Positions 54,026-63,520 are shown, counted from the first letter of the stretch. The stretch is 64,000 bases of DNA from JASBYZ01 sp029983705 (GCA_965119715.1 OZ221969.1:930001-994000), one strand, 5' to 3'. Program-made: numbers and translations. Notes: generated from the sequence alone by a model not told the origin.

Positions 54026-54205
54026 ATGGCAGTACCTAAGCGTAAAAAAGGTCGTAGCGCGACCAATCACCGTCGCTCAGCAAACATGAAGTTGGCTCCT
54101 CAGGGACGCTCAACCTGCCCTCAGTGCGGCGCTGTGAAGCTTCCGCACAGGGTATGCCCTAACTGCGGTCACTATCGTGACCGTGAGGTTATTGTTACTG
54201 AGTAA
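54026..54205 (+). CDS. rpmF: 50S ribosomal protein L32
   Basis: A 59-residue basic protein of normal length: MAVPKRKKGRSATNHRR at the N-terminus and a zinc ribbon with CPQCG and CPNCG. GAAAGG lies upstream of the ATG. It begins the rpmF-plsX-ACP-rnc-smc-ftsY-ffh gene string; a terminator separates it from plsX. Confidence 0.97.
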   Translation: MAVPKRKKGRSATNHRRSANMKLAPQGRSTCPQCGAVKLPHRVCPNCGHYRDREVIVTE

Positions 54206-54230
54206 TTATTTCTCTCATATAAAGAGATTA

Positions 54231-54274
54231 AAAAAGCCGGCTTTTGCCTAATTAAAGGCGGGCCGGCTTTTTTC
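54231..54274 (+). terminator. Rho-independent terminator between rpmF and plsX
   Basis: AAAAAGCCGGC and GCCGGCTTTTT form a long stem with an inner GCCT/AGGC helix, followed by T-rich sequence. It probably attenuates read-through so that rpmF is made in excess of the downstream genes. Confidence 0.85.
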
Positions 54275-54299
54275 TTAGATGAAGTAAAGGAGCACTAAC

Positions 54300-55298
54300 A
54301 TGGCAGAGCAAAAAAATGTTCGTGTATGCGTTGACGCCATGGGCGGAGACGACGCGGTATCAGAAGTTTTGGCTGGTGTTGAACAAGCATTACAGGCAGA
54401 CTCAAAGATAGAAATCCTCTTAAGTGGACTTGAAGAGATTGTAGTGCCTTTTGCCGCCTCTCATGAGCGAGTAGAAGCCTTAGTAGCAAGTGAAGTAATT
54501 GAGATGGCAGACCACCCAGCTAAGGCTATTAAAGATAAAAAAGATTCTTCAATTGTAAGGGCTGCACATGCCTTAAAAGAGGGAAGTGCTGACGCCTTTT
54601 TCTCAGCAGGTTCAACTGGTGCCATTTTGGCTGCACTTACCTTAATTACTGGTCGCATCAAAGGTATTAAGCGACCTGCAGTATGCTTCCAGCTACCAAC
54701 CAAGCGTCCTCTCACCGTACTTGATCTTGGTGCAAACGCCGATGTAAAACCAGAATATTTGTTGCAGTTTGCGCTTATGGGTGAAGCTTTTGCTCAAAGC
54801 GTATTTGGTGTGAGTGAGCCAGAGATTGGGCTTTTAAACATAGGTAGTGAAGAGACTAAGGGCTCAATTCAAGTTCAAGAAAGCTATCAGCTCCTCAAAC
54901 GTGAGGTAAAAAACTTTAAAGGTAATGCTGAGGGAACTGATCTTTTCTCAAACAGATTTGACGTGATTGTAACTGACGGTCAATCTGGAAACATTGCCCT
55001 TAAAACCCTAGAGGGAACTGCTAAGTTTTTGGTGTCAAACTTAAAAGAAGCACTTAAGTCTTCTTTTAAGTCTAAAATTGGAGCACTGCTTACAAAGGAT
55101 GCCTTAAGAAGCTTAAAAGATGTTTTAAATGCAGATGCCTACGGTGGAGGATTTTTGTTGGGTGTTGATAGCGTGTGCATCATAGGCCACGGCCACACCT
55201 CTTCTCGTGCAGTTAAAAATGGAATTTTAGCTTGCGCCAAAGCGGTAAGAAATGACCTGACCGGCACAATTGCCTCAAAGCTTAAGCAGAAGGCTTAA
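54300..55298 (+). CDS. plsX: Phosphate acyltransferase PlsX
   Basis: A 332-residue enzyme that converts acyl-ACP to acyl-phosphate, the first step of phosphatidic acid synthesis in most Gram-positive bacteria. The N-terminal VCVDAMGGDDAVSEVLAG, the GSTGAILAALTL segment near residue 103 and the late GADGYGGG-like ADAYGGGFLLGVDSV are conserved family features. AAAGGAG precedes the ATG. It is followed by an acyl-carrier-protein-like gene, the expected donor partner. Confidence 0.95.
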   Translation: MAEQKNVRVCVDAMGGDDAVSEVLAGVEQALQADSKIEILLSGLEEIVVPFAASHERVEALVASEVIEMADHPAKAIKDKKDSSIVRAAHALKEGSADAFFSAGSTGAILAALTLITGRIKGIKRPAVCFQLPTKRPLTVLDLGANADVKPEYLLQFALMGEAFAQSVFGVSEPEIGLLNIGSEETKGSIQVQESYQLLKREVKNFKGNAEGTDLFSNRFDVIVTDGQSGNIALKTLEGTAKFLVSNLKEALKSSFKSKIGALLTKDALRSLKDVLNADAYGGGFLLGVDSVCIIGHGHTSSRAVKNGILACAKAVRNDLTGTIASKLKQKA

Positions 55299-55337
55299 AT
55301 ACCTGGTAAAATAAGTTATTGAACTAGAAGTGAGCTC

Positions 55338-55574
55338 ATGGAATTTAATATGTTGCAAGAGCAAGTGAAAAATATTTTTGTTAATACTACGGGTATTGAA
55401 CTTAAAAGTTTAGATCTTGAACGCCCTATTGAGTCTTTTGAGCTCAACATTAGTCAGCAATTTGTATTTTTAAGTGCGCTTGAAGATAGCTTTAAGCTTA
55501 GCTTGCCAGAAGAGCTCCTATATTCTCAAACTAAGCTTAAGGGATTTGCTGAATATATCGCTAAACATGTGTAA
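55338..55574 (+). CDS. Acyl carrier protein-like protein with an abnormal attachment site
   Basis: A 78-residue helical protein of ACP size. SALEDSFKLSLPEELL matches helix III-IV of ACP (usually MALEEEFDIEIPDEEA), and the ends also fit. At the phosphopantetheine site, where DSLD is expected, it reads LNISQQF, so the canonical Asp-Ser pair is missing; a Ser is offset by one residue. Either a one-residue gap keeps the Ser or it is a non-acylated paralogue. A normal acpP must then lie elsewhere. It sits between plsX and rnc, the usual acpP position. Confidence 0.7.
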   Translation: MEFNMLQEQVKNIFVNTTGIELKSLDLERPIESFELNISQQFVFLSALEDSFKLSLPEELLYSQTKLKGFAEYIAKHV

Positions 55575-55599
55575 ATACATGCTTATGTAAAAGGGGAAT

Positions 55600-56319
55600 G
55601 TGATTGTCATGCATGTCGAGAAGTTAGAGAGAGCCGAGCAAATCTTAGGCTATACCTTTAAGAACAAAGAGTTACTAGAGGCCGCCTTAACACATCCATC
55701 CGCACTTGAGCACTCAGACCACAAAAAGTCTTATGAGCGTTTAGAGTTTTTGGGCGATTCGGTAGTAGGTTACATAATAGCCCGAGCACTCTTTGAGCAC
55801 TTTACCGACCTTGATGAGGGTAAGCTCACACGCCTTAAAGTTTCTTTGGTTTCAGGTAAAACACTCTCTCAACTTTCTCGTGAGCTGGGCATAGGTGAGT
55901 GCATTATCTTTGGCTCTTCAGAATCTGGAACAGGATCAAGAGGTTTTAAGTCTGCTCTTGAAAACGTCTATGAGTCACTTGTGGGCGCAATGATTTTGGA
56001 CGGCAGTATAGAAGACGTGAAGTCTTTTGTTCTCTCTACACTTGGTCCAAAGCTCCAGCGCGACCGTGCAAACATCCCTGAGAGCCCAAAGTCTTACCTG
56101 CAAGAAAACATCCAAAGAGATTTTCATGAAACCCCAAGCTATAAGCTGGTAGACCAAATTGGTCCAGCACACAAACCGCACTTTGTTTGTCAGGCCGTGC
56201 TTGGCGAGAAGGTCTTGGGTGAAGGCGAGGGTTCTTCTAAAAAAGAGGCAGAGAGTCAGGCGGCACTTGATGCGCTTAAAAAGATGAACTACCTTGAGAA
56301 CATTAATACAGGTGAATAG
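55600..56319 (+). CDS. rnc: Ribonuclease III
   Basis: A ~239-residue double-strand-specific endonuclease. The catalytic signature ERLEFLGDSVVGYIIARALF (20 residues, near 47) and the second metal-binding ENVYESLVGAMILD (near 118) are present. The C-terminal ~70 residues are the dsRNA-binding domain (SPKSYLQENIQRDFH, GEGSSKKEAESQAALDAL). The start may be GTG at 55600 or ATG at 55609; AGGGGA is close to the first. Its stop abuts the smc start, so rnc and smc are coupled. Confidence 0.96.
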   Translation: MIVMHVEKLERAEQILGYTFKNKELLEAALTHPSALEHSDHKKSYERLEFLGDSVVGYIIARALFEHFTDLDEGKLTRLKVSLVSGKTLSQLSRELGIGECIIFGSSESGTGSRGFKSALENVYESLVGAMILDGSIEDVKSFVLSTLGPKLQRDRANIPESPKSYLQENIQRDFHETPSYKLVDQIGPAHKPHFVCQAVLGEKVLGEGEGSSKKEAESQAALDALKKMNYLENINTGE

Positions 56320-59300
56320 ATGTATCTAAAATCCTTAAGCTTAAAGGGCTTTAAATCATTTGCAGATAAAGCCACCATGCTTTTTGAGCCCGGTCTTACT
56401 GTTATTGTGGGACCAAATGGTTCGGGTAAATCAAATGTATCTGATGCAATTTTATGGGTCTTAGGCGAGCAAAGCGCAAAACAACTCAGAGGCCAGGCCA
56501 TGGAAGATGTTATCTTTTCTGGTTCTACTGCAAGAAAGGCAGTAGGTCTTGCTGAGGTTGTCTTAGTGCTTGATAACTCTGATAAGACCTTGCCAATAGA
56601 ATTTAATGAGCTGGCAATTACCCGAAGAATGTATAGATCAGGAGAGTCTGAGTACTTAATCAATGGCTCACCTGCACGGCTTAGGGATATTCAAGATATT
56701 TTGCATGATTCAGGTCTTGGTAAGGACACCCATTCAATTATCTCACAAGGAAAACTTGATGAGGTGCTTCAATCAAAGCCTGAGGAGCGCCGCAGTTTAA
56801 TAGAAGAGGCTGCAGGTATTTCAAAGCATAAAAAACGTAAAGAGCGTTCTTTAAAAAAGGTTGAGAAGATGGATAAACATCTTCACCGTGCAAAAGATAT
56901 TCAAAAAGAGATTAAGCGCCAGCTTAAGCCTTTGGAGCTTCAGGTTGATAGAGCCCAGCAGTATAACAAGCTTCAAAAAGAACTCAAAGATGCACAGACT
57001 ACGCTTGCAGTAGATGCGCTCAGAAATTTGCGCAGTGAGTGGCAAGAGGTCTCAAAGGGTTTTAAAGAGCGTGCAGCCGCTCTTGAGCTTGCTGAGTATA
57101 GGGTGCAAGAAAAAGAAAAAGAGCTCTCCAAACTGCAAGTCCTCCTAGAGGAGCGCGGACTTTTTGTTGGTGACTTAGCTGAGCAGCGCAGACGCATGCA
57201 ATCTATACTTGCAAAACTTGAATCAAACAAAAGACTGCTTGAAGAAAAGGGCTCAAACATGGTCTCTCGCATGTCAGATTTGCGTGCCTCACTTCATCAG
57301 TCATCAAAAGACTCTCGAATTGCACGTGAGCAATTTGATGAGGCATCAAAAGAGCTCGAAAAGCTCTTATCGAGAGAAAAAGCACTTGACGAAAGTATGC
57401 AAAGCTTAAAGCAAAAAAGTGATGATACCCGCTCTATTCGTATAGAGCTTGACGATAAAATACAGTCAGTTTCAAATGCTATTAGCTCTTCTAAACAAGA
57501 GGCAGATAGCTGCTACCTTAATTTGCACAAGGCAAAAGATGCGCTCTCTAATTTTGAGCTTGAAGACTCTTTATTTGAAAACCGTGTAAGCCAAATTGAA
57601 GAGCAGGTTCAAACTGATAGAGAAGAGCTCAAACAAAAACGTGCAAAGCAAGAAAACTTACAAAACGAGCAGGCTGAGCTTAAAGAGGGTATTGAAGCTC
57701 AGGAACGTGAGTTTGAGCTTGCCTCTAAGGCTATCGCTCACAATAAGGCGCTTATGGAAGAACACGAGCGTGAGCTTTCTCGCTTAAAGATTCAAAAGAA
57801 TAACTTTGAGTTGCAAATTGAAAGTCTCGAAAATACCAATAGCTTAAGTAAGAGTCTTCGCACACAGTTTAAAAATTTAAATACTCAGGCTCACTTGTTT
57901 TCTGAGCTCTTTGTGGCACCTAAGGAGCTTGAAGACTTACTTGAGCTTGCACTTGCAGATGAGCTTCAGGCCCTTGTTACAGAAGGTGGATTTGAAGCTT
58001 TAAATCTTAAGCAGCTAAAGCGTGAGGCATCAGGTAGAGCTGAAATCTATGCGCTTTCAAAGTTTAAGGATGCATCTGATGCGCAGGTGATAAGAGGTGC
58101 TAAAAGTTTATTAGATCTTGTAGAACTTGTATCTACAGAGTCTTCTCAGCTTAAATCCTTACTGGGTTCGATTTATTTGCTCGATAGCCTTGATGAGGCC
58201 CTCAAGCTATCAGAGGCACATCCTACTAAAATCTTTTTATCAAAGGATTTCTACCGTGTTGAGCGCGGAGGTAAAATCACCGTGCTTGCAACCTCTCAAA
58301 ATAAATCTGCCTCCAAAGGTGTTCTCCATTTTAAGCGTGAGCTTAAGCAGGTAGTAAATAATATTCCTGATCTTGAGGCGCTTTATGACGGGGCTAAGAA
58401 AAAGTTTGATGATTCAAATGAGGCATATAAGGCAAGTGATGATGAGCTGAGGGCGCTTAAAGAAAAGTTCTCTGTTGCAAGCGCGCATCTCAATTCTTTA
58501 GCATCTGATATTGCGCGCCTTGAACAAAATATCTCGCGCGGTGAAGCCGAGCTTTCAAACATTGGAGAAAGACGAGATGAGGCGCGCAAAAAAGCGGATG
58601 AAGCTCGACCAGTAATAGAAAAGCTTGAGGCGCGCTCAAATGAGCTTTTAAAGGCAATAGCAAGCCTTAACCAAGAGCTCTCAGGCCTAAAAGACTCAAG
58701 GGATTCAGCACGCTCAGATGAGCGAGATGCGTCAAAGAACTTTAATGAGACAAAGCTTGAGCTTGCTACTTTGGCAGAGAGAAAAAAGCATATCAGCCAA
58801 AGAAAAGTTTCTCTTGAAAACCAGATTAAGCGCTATGAGGAAAATCACCAGGTTTCAGAGAAAACCATTATGAGTCTTGAGGGTCTTGTGACAAGAATAG
58901 ATCCGCTTCATGAAAAGCTAGAAGAGCTCGAAGCTAAGGCACAAAGCTGGGCTGAAAAGCTTAAAGATAAGGCATCTTTAGAAGAAGCTGGCTCAAGTGA
59001 TTTAAAAAAGACTATCTCTGAAGCACGAGAAGCAGTACTTAAACAGCGCCAAGAGCGCGACCGTATGCAGGCGCTGCAAGCTGACGATAAGGCACGTCAG
59101 GCAGCACTTGATGTTGAGGTTAAACAGGCTATTAGAGAAATTGAGCAGCACTCAGACCTTATTTTAGAAGAAGCTTTGCAGATACCTGCACCACAAGATA
59201 AAGAGGCTCTTCTTAAACGCCTTGGATACCTCGAGCAAGAGATACAAAACATAGGACCGGTAAACCAAGTTGCTATGCAACAGTATAGTGAGCTTAAAGA

Positions 59301-59871
59301 GCGCGCAGACTTTATCGCCAAGCAAGTTGAAGATATGCAGGCGGCTAAGAGCGCACTTACTAAGATTGTTAATGCAATTGATAGAAAAATGAAGACGGCA
59401 TTTATGGATACCTATGATAAGGTAAACCAAAATTTCCAAGAGATTTTTTCTGCCCTCTTTGAAGGCGGTAAGGGCCACCTTGAACTTACAGATCCAGATA
59501 ATGCAGCTGAGAGCGGTATTGAAGTAGTTGCCCAGCCAAAGGGTAAGAGGGTAAGTAAGATGATGCTTTTGAGTGGTGGAGAAAAGTCTTTAACCGCTCT
59601 GGCACTTTTGTTTGCGGTGTATAAGACGCGTACGGTTCCGTTTTATGTACTTGACGAGGTTGAGGCGGCACTTGACGGAGCTAACCTGCAAAGGCTCTTG
59701 CAAGCACTTGATATTTTGCGCAAGTCAACTCAGTTGATTGTGGTCTCTCACCAGCGTCAAACTATGGAACGCGCAAACGTATTATACGGAGTAAGTATGC
59801 AGGCTGATGGTGTATCAAGAGTGGTTTCGCAAAAACTTGATGGCCACGGACAGCTTGTTGATGATAATTAA
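56320..59871 (+). CDS. smc: Chromosome segregation protein SMC
   Basis: An 1183-residue condensin subunit of the usual length. The N-terminal head has Walker A GPNGSGKSNVSDAILW near residue 32. Long coiled coils (~170-500 and ~660-1010) flank a hinge around 515-640. The C-terminal head has the ABC signature LLSGGEKSLTALALLF near 1085 and Walker B PFYVLDEVEAALDGAN near 1110. The gene starts on the base after the rnc stop and is followed by ftsY. ScpA and ScpB partners are not in the window. Confidence 0.97.
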   Translation: MYLKSLSLKGFKSFADKATMLFEPGLTVIVGPNGSGKSNVSDAILWVLGEQSAKQLRGQAMEDVIFSGSTARKAVGLAEVVLVLDNSDKTLPIEFNELAITRRMYRSGESEYLINGSPARLRDIQDILHDSGLGKDTHSIISQGKLDEVLQSKPEERRSLIEEAAGISKHKKRKERSLKKVEKMDKHLHRAKDIQKEIKRQLKPLELQVDRAQQYNKLQKELKDAQTTLAVDALRNLRSEWQEVSKGFKERAAALELAEYRVQEKEKELSKLQVLLEERGLFVGDLAEQRRRMQSILAKLESNKRLLEEKGSNMVSRMSDLRASLHQSSKDSRIAREQFDEASKELEKLLSREKALDESMQSLKQKSDDTRSIRIELDDKIQSVSNAISSSKQEADSCYLNLHKAKDALSNFELEDSLFENRVSQIEEQVQTDREELKQKRAKQENLQNEQAELKEGIEAQEREFELASKAIAHNKALMEEHERELSRLKIQKNNFELQIESLENTNSLSKSLRTQFKNLNTQAHLFSELFVAPKELEDLLELALADELQALVTEGGFEALNLKQLKREASGRAEIYALSKFKDASDAQVIRGAKSLLDLVELVSTESSQLKSLLGSIYLLDSLDEALKLSEAHPTKIFLSKDFYRVERGGKITVLATSQNKSASKGVLHFKRELKQVVNNIPDLEALYDGAKKKFDDSNEAYKASDDELRALKEKFSVASAHLNSLASDIARLEQNISRGEAELSNIGERRDEARKKADEARPVIEKLEARSNELLKAIASLNQELSGLKDSRDSARSDERDASKNFNETKLELATLAERKKHISQRKVSLENQIKRYEENHQVSEKTIMSLEGLVTRIDPLHEKLEELEAKAQSWAEKLKDKASLEEAGSSDLKKTISEAREAVLKQRQERDRMQALQADDKARQAALDVEVKQAIREIEQHSDLILEEALQIPAPQDKEALLKRLGYLEQEIQNIGPVNQVAMQQYSELKERADFIAKQVEDMQAAKSALTKIVNAIDRKMKTAFMDTYDKVNQNFQEIFSALFEGGKGHLELTDPDNAAESGIEVVAQPKGKRVSKMMLLSGGEKSLTALALLFAVYKTRTVPFYVLDEVEAALDGANLQRLLQALDILRKSTQLIVVSHQRQTMERANVLYGVSMQADGVSRVVSQKLDGHGQLVDDN

Positions 59872-59889
59872 GCTAAAGGAGCTGCTAAG

Positions 59890-60813
59890 ATGTCCTTTTT
59901 TGAACGACTAAAAAGCGGACTTTCAAAGTCTCGCGAGCGTATTAATGAGTCGCTTAACGTCCTATTTGAGATGGGTCCTGATGTTAATCCTGAGTTTTGG
60001 GATGACTTAGAAGAGACGCTTGTACTCTCTGATATGGGAGCTCCAGCCTCAGATAAGATTGTTTCAGAGCTTCAAGATTACTCAACCAAAAAGGGTCTTG
60101 GCGGAGCAGGCCAGGTAAAGAAGGCCTTAGTTGAGCAGATTGCTGAGATTTTTACTCCAGTTGAAATAGATCCATTTACGCAAGAAAAATCTTGTGTCCT
60201 CTTTGTAGGCATTAATGGTGCAGGTAAAACAACTACGGTTGGTAAGCTTGCAAATGAGGGAGTAGAGCGCGGCAATTCTGTTTTAATTGGTTCTGCAGAT
60301 ACTTTTAGGGCGGCAGCAATTGAGCAGCTAGATGTATGGGGCAAACGAGCCAATGTTGAAATTGTAAAGCGTGAGCGTGGCTCTGACCCTGCAAGTGTAT
60401 GCTTTGATACCCTAGATAGAGCAGACGAGTTAGGCTCAGACCTCGTCTTAATTGATACCGCTGGACGTCTTCACACCTCTCAAGATTTAATGAGAGAGCT
60501 TGCTAAGGTGGTAAACGTTACTCGCAAGCGTGCTGATGGTAAGTACCGCGTTTTTGTGGTCTTAGTACTTGATGCAACCACGGGACAAAACGGGCTTCAG
60601 CAGGCTAAAGAGTTTAACAAAGCTCTTGAGCTTGACGGACTTATTGTTACAAAACTTGACGGCACTGCAAAAGGCGGAATTGCTGTTGCGATATCTCACG
60701 AGCTTGAGCTGCCAATTTATAAGATTGGTGTGGGTGAGAGCATCGAAGATTTGAAAGATTTTAATCCTGATGAGTATGCAGCTGCACTCATTGGTGAAAA
60801 GCAGGGAGCTTAA
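59890..60813 (+). CDS. ftsY: Signal recognition particle receptor FtsY
   Basis: A 307-residue SRP GTPase. It consists of the N and G domains only, without a long acidic A domain, as in many Gram-positive bacteria. GTPase motifs are GINGAGKTTTVGKLA (P loop, near residue 105), the DTFRAAAIEQLDVW segment, LIDTAGRLHTSQDL and TKLDGTAKGG. AAGGAGCTGC precedes the ATG. The stop abuts the ffh start, so receptor and SRP protein are translated together. Confidence 0.96.
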   Translation: MSFFERLKSGLSKSRERINESLNVLFEMGPDVNPEFWDDLEETLVLSDMGAPASDKIVSELQDYSTKKGLGGAGQVKKALVEQIAEIFTPVEIDPFTQEKSCVLFVGINGAGKTTTVGKLANEGVERGNSVLIGSADTFRAAAIEQLDVWGKRANVEIVKRERGSDPASVCFDTLDRADELGSDLVLIDTAGRLHTSQDLMRELAKVVNVTRKRADGKYRVFVVLVLDATTGQNGLQQAKEFNKALELDGLIVTKLDGTAKGGIAVAISHELELPIYKIGVGESIEDLKDFNPDEYAAALIGEKQGA

Positions 60814-62211
60814 ATGTTTGATAATTTAGCTGATCGCTTACAAGGTGTTTTTGATGGCCTTAAGTCAAAGGGTCGCCTGACCGAAGAAGACATTTCAAAG
60901 GCCATGAAAGAGATACGTATGGCTCTTTTAGAGGCAGACGTAAACTATAAAATTGTTAAAGACTTTACTAATAAGATTAAAGAGCGTGCCCTGGGTGCGG
61001 ATGTTTTAGAATCTCTTACCCCAGGTCAGCAAGTTGTAAAGATAGTTTTGGATGAGCTTACCTCACTTCTTGGTGACACCGAGTCAAAACTTACCCTAAC
61101 TTCTCGTATTCCAAATGTCATTATGCTTGTAGGTCTTCAGGGTTCAGGTAAAACTACCGCTGCAGCTAAGCTTGCATACCTCTTAAAAGAGCAGGGCAGA
61201 AGACCTGTGCTTGCCGCCTGTGATGTCTATCGTCCTGCAGCTGCAGATCAGTTGGAAACCTTAGGTAATGAAATTGACGTTAAGGTGTTTAGGGGAGACG
61301 GCAAAGATCCGGTAGCTATTGCACAGGGTGCCATTAAGTTTGCAGTTGATGACTTAAAAGACGTGGTCATTGTAGATACAGCGGGTCGTTTGCACGTTGA
61401 TGAAGCCATGATGCAAGAGGCTAAAAACATCAAGGCAGCTGTCAAGCCTGACCAGGTATTGATGGTTGTAGATGCGATGACCGGTCAAGATATCGTAACG
61501 GTAGTTGAAGCCTTTGCAAACGAGGTAGACTTTGACGGAGTAATTATCTCAAAGCTTGACGGTGACGCACGTGGTGGTGGCGCGCTATCAGTGAGAGCTG
61601 TTACTGGTAAGCCAATTAAGTTTGTTTCTATGGGCGAGAAGCCCGATTCGCTTGAGGTCTTTCATCCAGAGCGTATGGCTAAGAGAATCTTAGGCATGGG
61701 CGATGTTGTTTCCTTAATTGAGAAAGCTCAAAAGGCAGCAGATGAAAAACAAATTGAAGATGCAGAGCGTATTTTACGTGATGGCTTTACCTTAGAAGAT
61801 TTCTTAAAGTCAATCAAAGGCATGCGTAAGATGGGTGGCTTAAACTCAATTATGTCTGCGCTTCCTGGTGCAAATAAGCTTACCCAGGGTGCTGATTTGG
61901 ATGACTCTATGATTGATCGTATGGAAGCAATCATTTATTCAATGACAAAAGAAGAGCGCTTAAAGCCAAAGATTATTAACGGTCCAAGACGTGCTCGTAT
62001 CGCTAAGGGTGCGGGAGTTGAAGTGTATGATGTCAATCAGCTCCTAAAGATCTTTAATGATGGTACTAAAGCTATGAAGAAGCTTCAAAACCAAATGGGC
62101 GGCAAAAAAGGTAAGGGCAAGCGCAAAGGTTTTGGTGGCTTTGGAAAGATGGGCGGCATGCCTGACATGGGTGACTTAAAGTCTATGATGGATAAGCTTG
62201 GACTTAAGTAG
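60814..62211 (+). CDS. ffh: Signal recognition particle protein Ffh
   Basis: A 465-residue SRP GTPase that targets membrane proteins to the translocon. Motifs are LQGSGKTTAAAKLA (P loop, near residue 108), DVYRPAAADQLETLG, VDTAGRLHVDEAMMQE and ISKLDGDARGGGALS. The Met-rich M domain starts near 330 and ends in a Gly/Met/Lys-rich tail (KGKGKRKGFGGFGKMGGMPD). The 4.5S RNA partner was not found in this window. A terminator follows. Confidence 0.97.
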   Translation: MFDNLADRLQGVFDGLKSKGRLTEEDISKAMKEIRMALLEADVNYKIVKDFTNKIKERALGADVLESLTPGQQVVKIVLDELTSLLGDTESKLTLTSRIPNVIMLVGLQGSGKTTAAAKLAYLLKEQGRRPVLAACDVYRPAAADQLETLGNEIDVKVFRGDGKDPVAIAQGAIKFAVDDLKDVVIVDTAGRLHVDEAMMQEAKNIKAAVKPDQVLMVVDAMTGQDIVTVVEAFANEVDFDGVIISKLDGDARGGGALSVRAVTGKPIKFVSMGEKPDSLEVFHPERMAKRILGMGDVVSLIEKAQKAADEKQIEDAERILRDGFTLEDFLKSIKGMRKMGGLNSIMSALPGANKLTQGADLDDSMIDRMEAIIYSMTKEERLKPKIINGPRRARIAKGAGVEVYDVNQLLKIFNDGTKAMKKLQNQMGGKKGKGKRKGFGGFGKMGGMPDMGDLKSMMDKLGLK

Positions 62212-62234
62212 ATAAACGCTGACATGAATTTAGG

Positions 62235-62273
62235 GCTGCAGGCTGATGACGTTGCTTGCAGCTTTATTTTTTT
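62235..62273 (+). terminator. Rho-independent terminator after ffh
   Basis: GCTGCAGGC (62235-62243) pairs with GCTTGCAGC (62254-62262, one G-U), followed by TTTATTTTTTT. Confidence 0.85.
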
Positions 62274-62284
62274 ACTTGTAGGAG

Positions 62285-62380
62285 TTGCACTATAATGCAA
62301 ATTACAGCTGAATATTGTAATAAGTTGCACTATAGTGCAAAAAATAGCTAGATAAAGACAAAAGTTGCACTGTAGTGCAA
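62285..62380. repeat. Three 16-bp palindromes at an exact 40-bp spacing
   Basis: TTGCACTATAATGCAA (62285), TTGCACTATAGTGCAA (62325, a perfect palindrome) and TTGCACTGTAGTGCAA (62365) start exactly 40 bp apart. The two 24-bp spacers share AGCT at the same offset and AAG before the next copy, so the unit is a decayed 40-bp tandem repeat. It lies between two convergent genes (ffh and the DUF3783 gene), where promoters are not expected. It could be a protein-binding array or a nucleoid site; the function is unknown. Confidence 0.85.
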
Positions 62381-62419
62381 ATCAAAGTGACTACCCATAC
62401 AAGATAGCCACATAAAGCT

Positions 62420-63520
62420 TTACAAATTAACGCGAGCTATGTCGCCTTTACCAAGTATCGAGTGGCCACTTATCTCAACCATGATGAGCTGTTTAGTGGC
62501 ATCAAGTTCATAGATTTCTGTATCTGGAGCTAAAAAGACTTTTTTAAGTGAGCCGTCTGCAAAATAGAGATTAAGTTCTTGGGCAAGTGCTGGTAGGTCT
62601 TCTGACCTATAGACGGTGCTTTTCCATTTAATCTTATATACCTCATCACTCTTATACGCCTCAAGTTTTCTTGGAGCTCTAAGCGGTATAGGAGCTTGCT
62701 CTTTAAACTTCTCAAAAGCCTTATCTGATGAAACCGTAACAAAGAGCGTTTCAAGTTCTTCACCTAGTGTAGCGGGGTGAGTTGCGCCCTCTGCCTTATC
62801 GTTCCATATAAATGAGAGGCTTTCTTCAGGCACGTTAATATCTTTTGGCACAGCTACTAAATTGAATTGAGCTTGTGCAATGTTTTGTAGTTCTGCCTCA
62901 ATTTTTTCACTTGAGCTCGTGTCAATCTCAGAGATATTTGGCTCAGTTTCAAAGCTTATCCTTCCTGTAAGTGCAGGAATATTAGTTATATCGCTATATT
63001 GAGCTTTGAGCTTTTCGTAAAGTTCTAAGACTAAATCATAATTTGGCTCTTCACCTTTAAAAATTTTTGTAAGCTGGTCTTCGTATTCTTTAAACTCATC
63101 CATACCTTGGATAAGCTTTGAGAAGGCATAAAAGTCTACGATTAAGTCCATGTATTTTTGCTCATCAAGCATATCTTGGGTGAGCATTTTAAGGGGCCAC
63201 TCAGCATTGGTAGGGGTGAGCACACCTTTAGCATCCACATGGGCATTTAAGCGCTTTAAGGTTCTAATAGCTGGCATAATCTCTTCGGTATCTTCTGTTG
63301 CAAAAAGTAAGAGCTCAGGAGAGTTCTCATTAAAGGCGCCAAGGTAAAACTCATCATAACTTTGAGGCTCGCGCTCTAAAAGTTCTTTGATCAAGGTATC
63401 TTCATCAGAGCTATTTACAAATATAAGGCCATAGCCTAAAGCTCCTAAAATGAGTGCAGTTTTATTATTCTTCTGCTCAAGGGGGCTAAAGCCATAAGCA
63501 AGTACTTTTTTATTGGTCAT
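62420..63520 (-). CDS. DUF3783-like protein
   Basis: A 366-residue cytoplasmic protein. The first ~120 residues follow the DUF3783 plan: VLAYGFSPLEQ at the start, FNENSPELLLF near 65 and the conserved-looking VLTPTNAEWPLKML near 100. A middle acidic segment (~120-220) and a C-terminal beta-rich domain (YKIKWKSTVYRSEDLPALAQ onward) are of unknown function. No catalytic motif is seen. It is monocistronic and ends towards the palindrome array. The start follows GGACATTT; a stronger ribosome site is not seen. Confidence 0.6.
   Translation of the reverse strand: MTNKKVLAYGFSPLEQKNNKTALILGALGYGLIFVNSSDEDTLIKELLEREPQSYDEFYLGAFNENSPELLLFATEDTEEIMPAIRTLKRLNAHVDAKGVLTPTNAEWPLKMLTQDMLDEQKYMDLIVDFYAFSKLIQGMDEFKEYEDQLTKIFKGEEPNYDLVLELYEKLKAQYSDITNIPALTGRISFETEPNISEIDTSSSEKIEAELQNIAQAQFNLVAVPKDINVPEESLSFIWNDKAEGATHPATLGEELETLFVTVSSDKAFEKFKEQAPIPLRAPRKLEAYKSDEVYKIKWKSTVYRSEDLPALAQELNLYFADGSLKKVFLAPDTEIYELDATKQLIMVEISGHSILGKGDIARVNL

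Noticed and set aside
62285..62380. CRISPR array
   Set aside because: The repeats are only 16 bp, palindromic and three in number, the spacers resemble each other, and no cas gene is near.
62285..62380. parS centromere sites
   Set aside because: The sequence TTGCACTATAGTGCAA does not match the well-known TGTTTCACGTGAAACA consensus.
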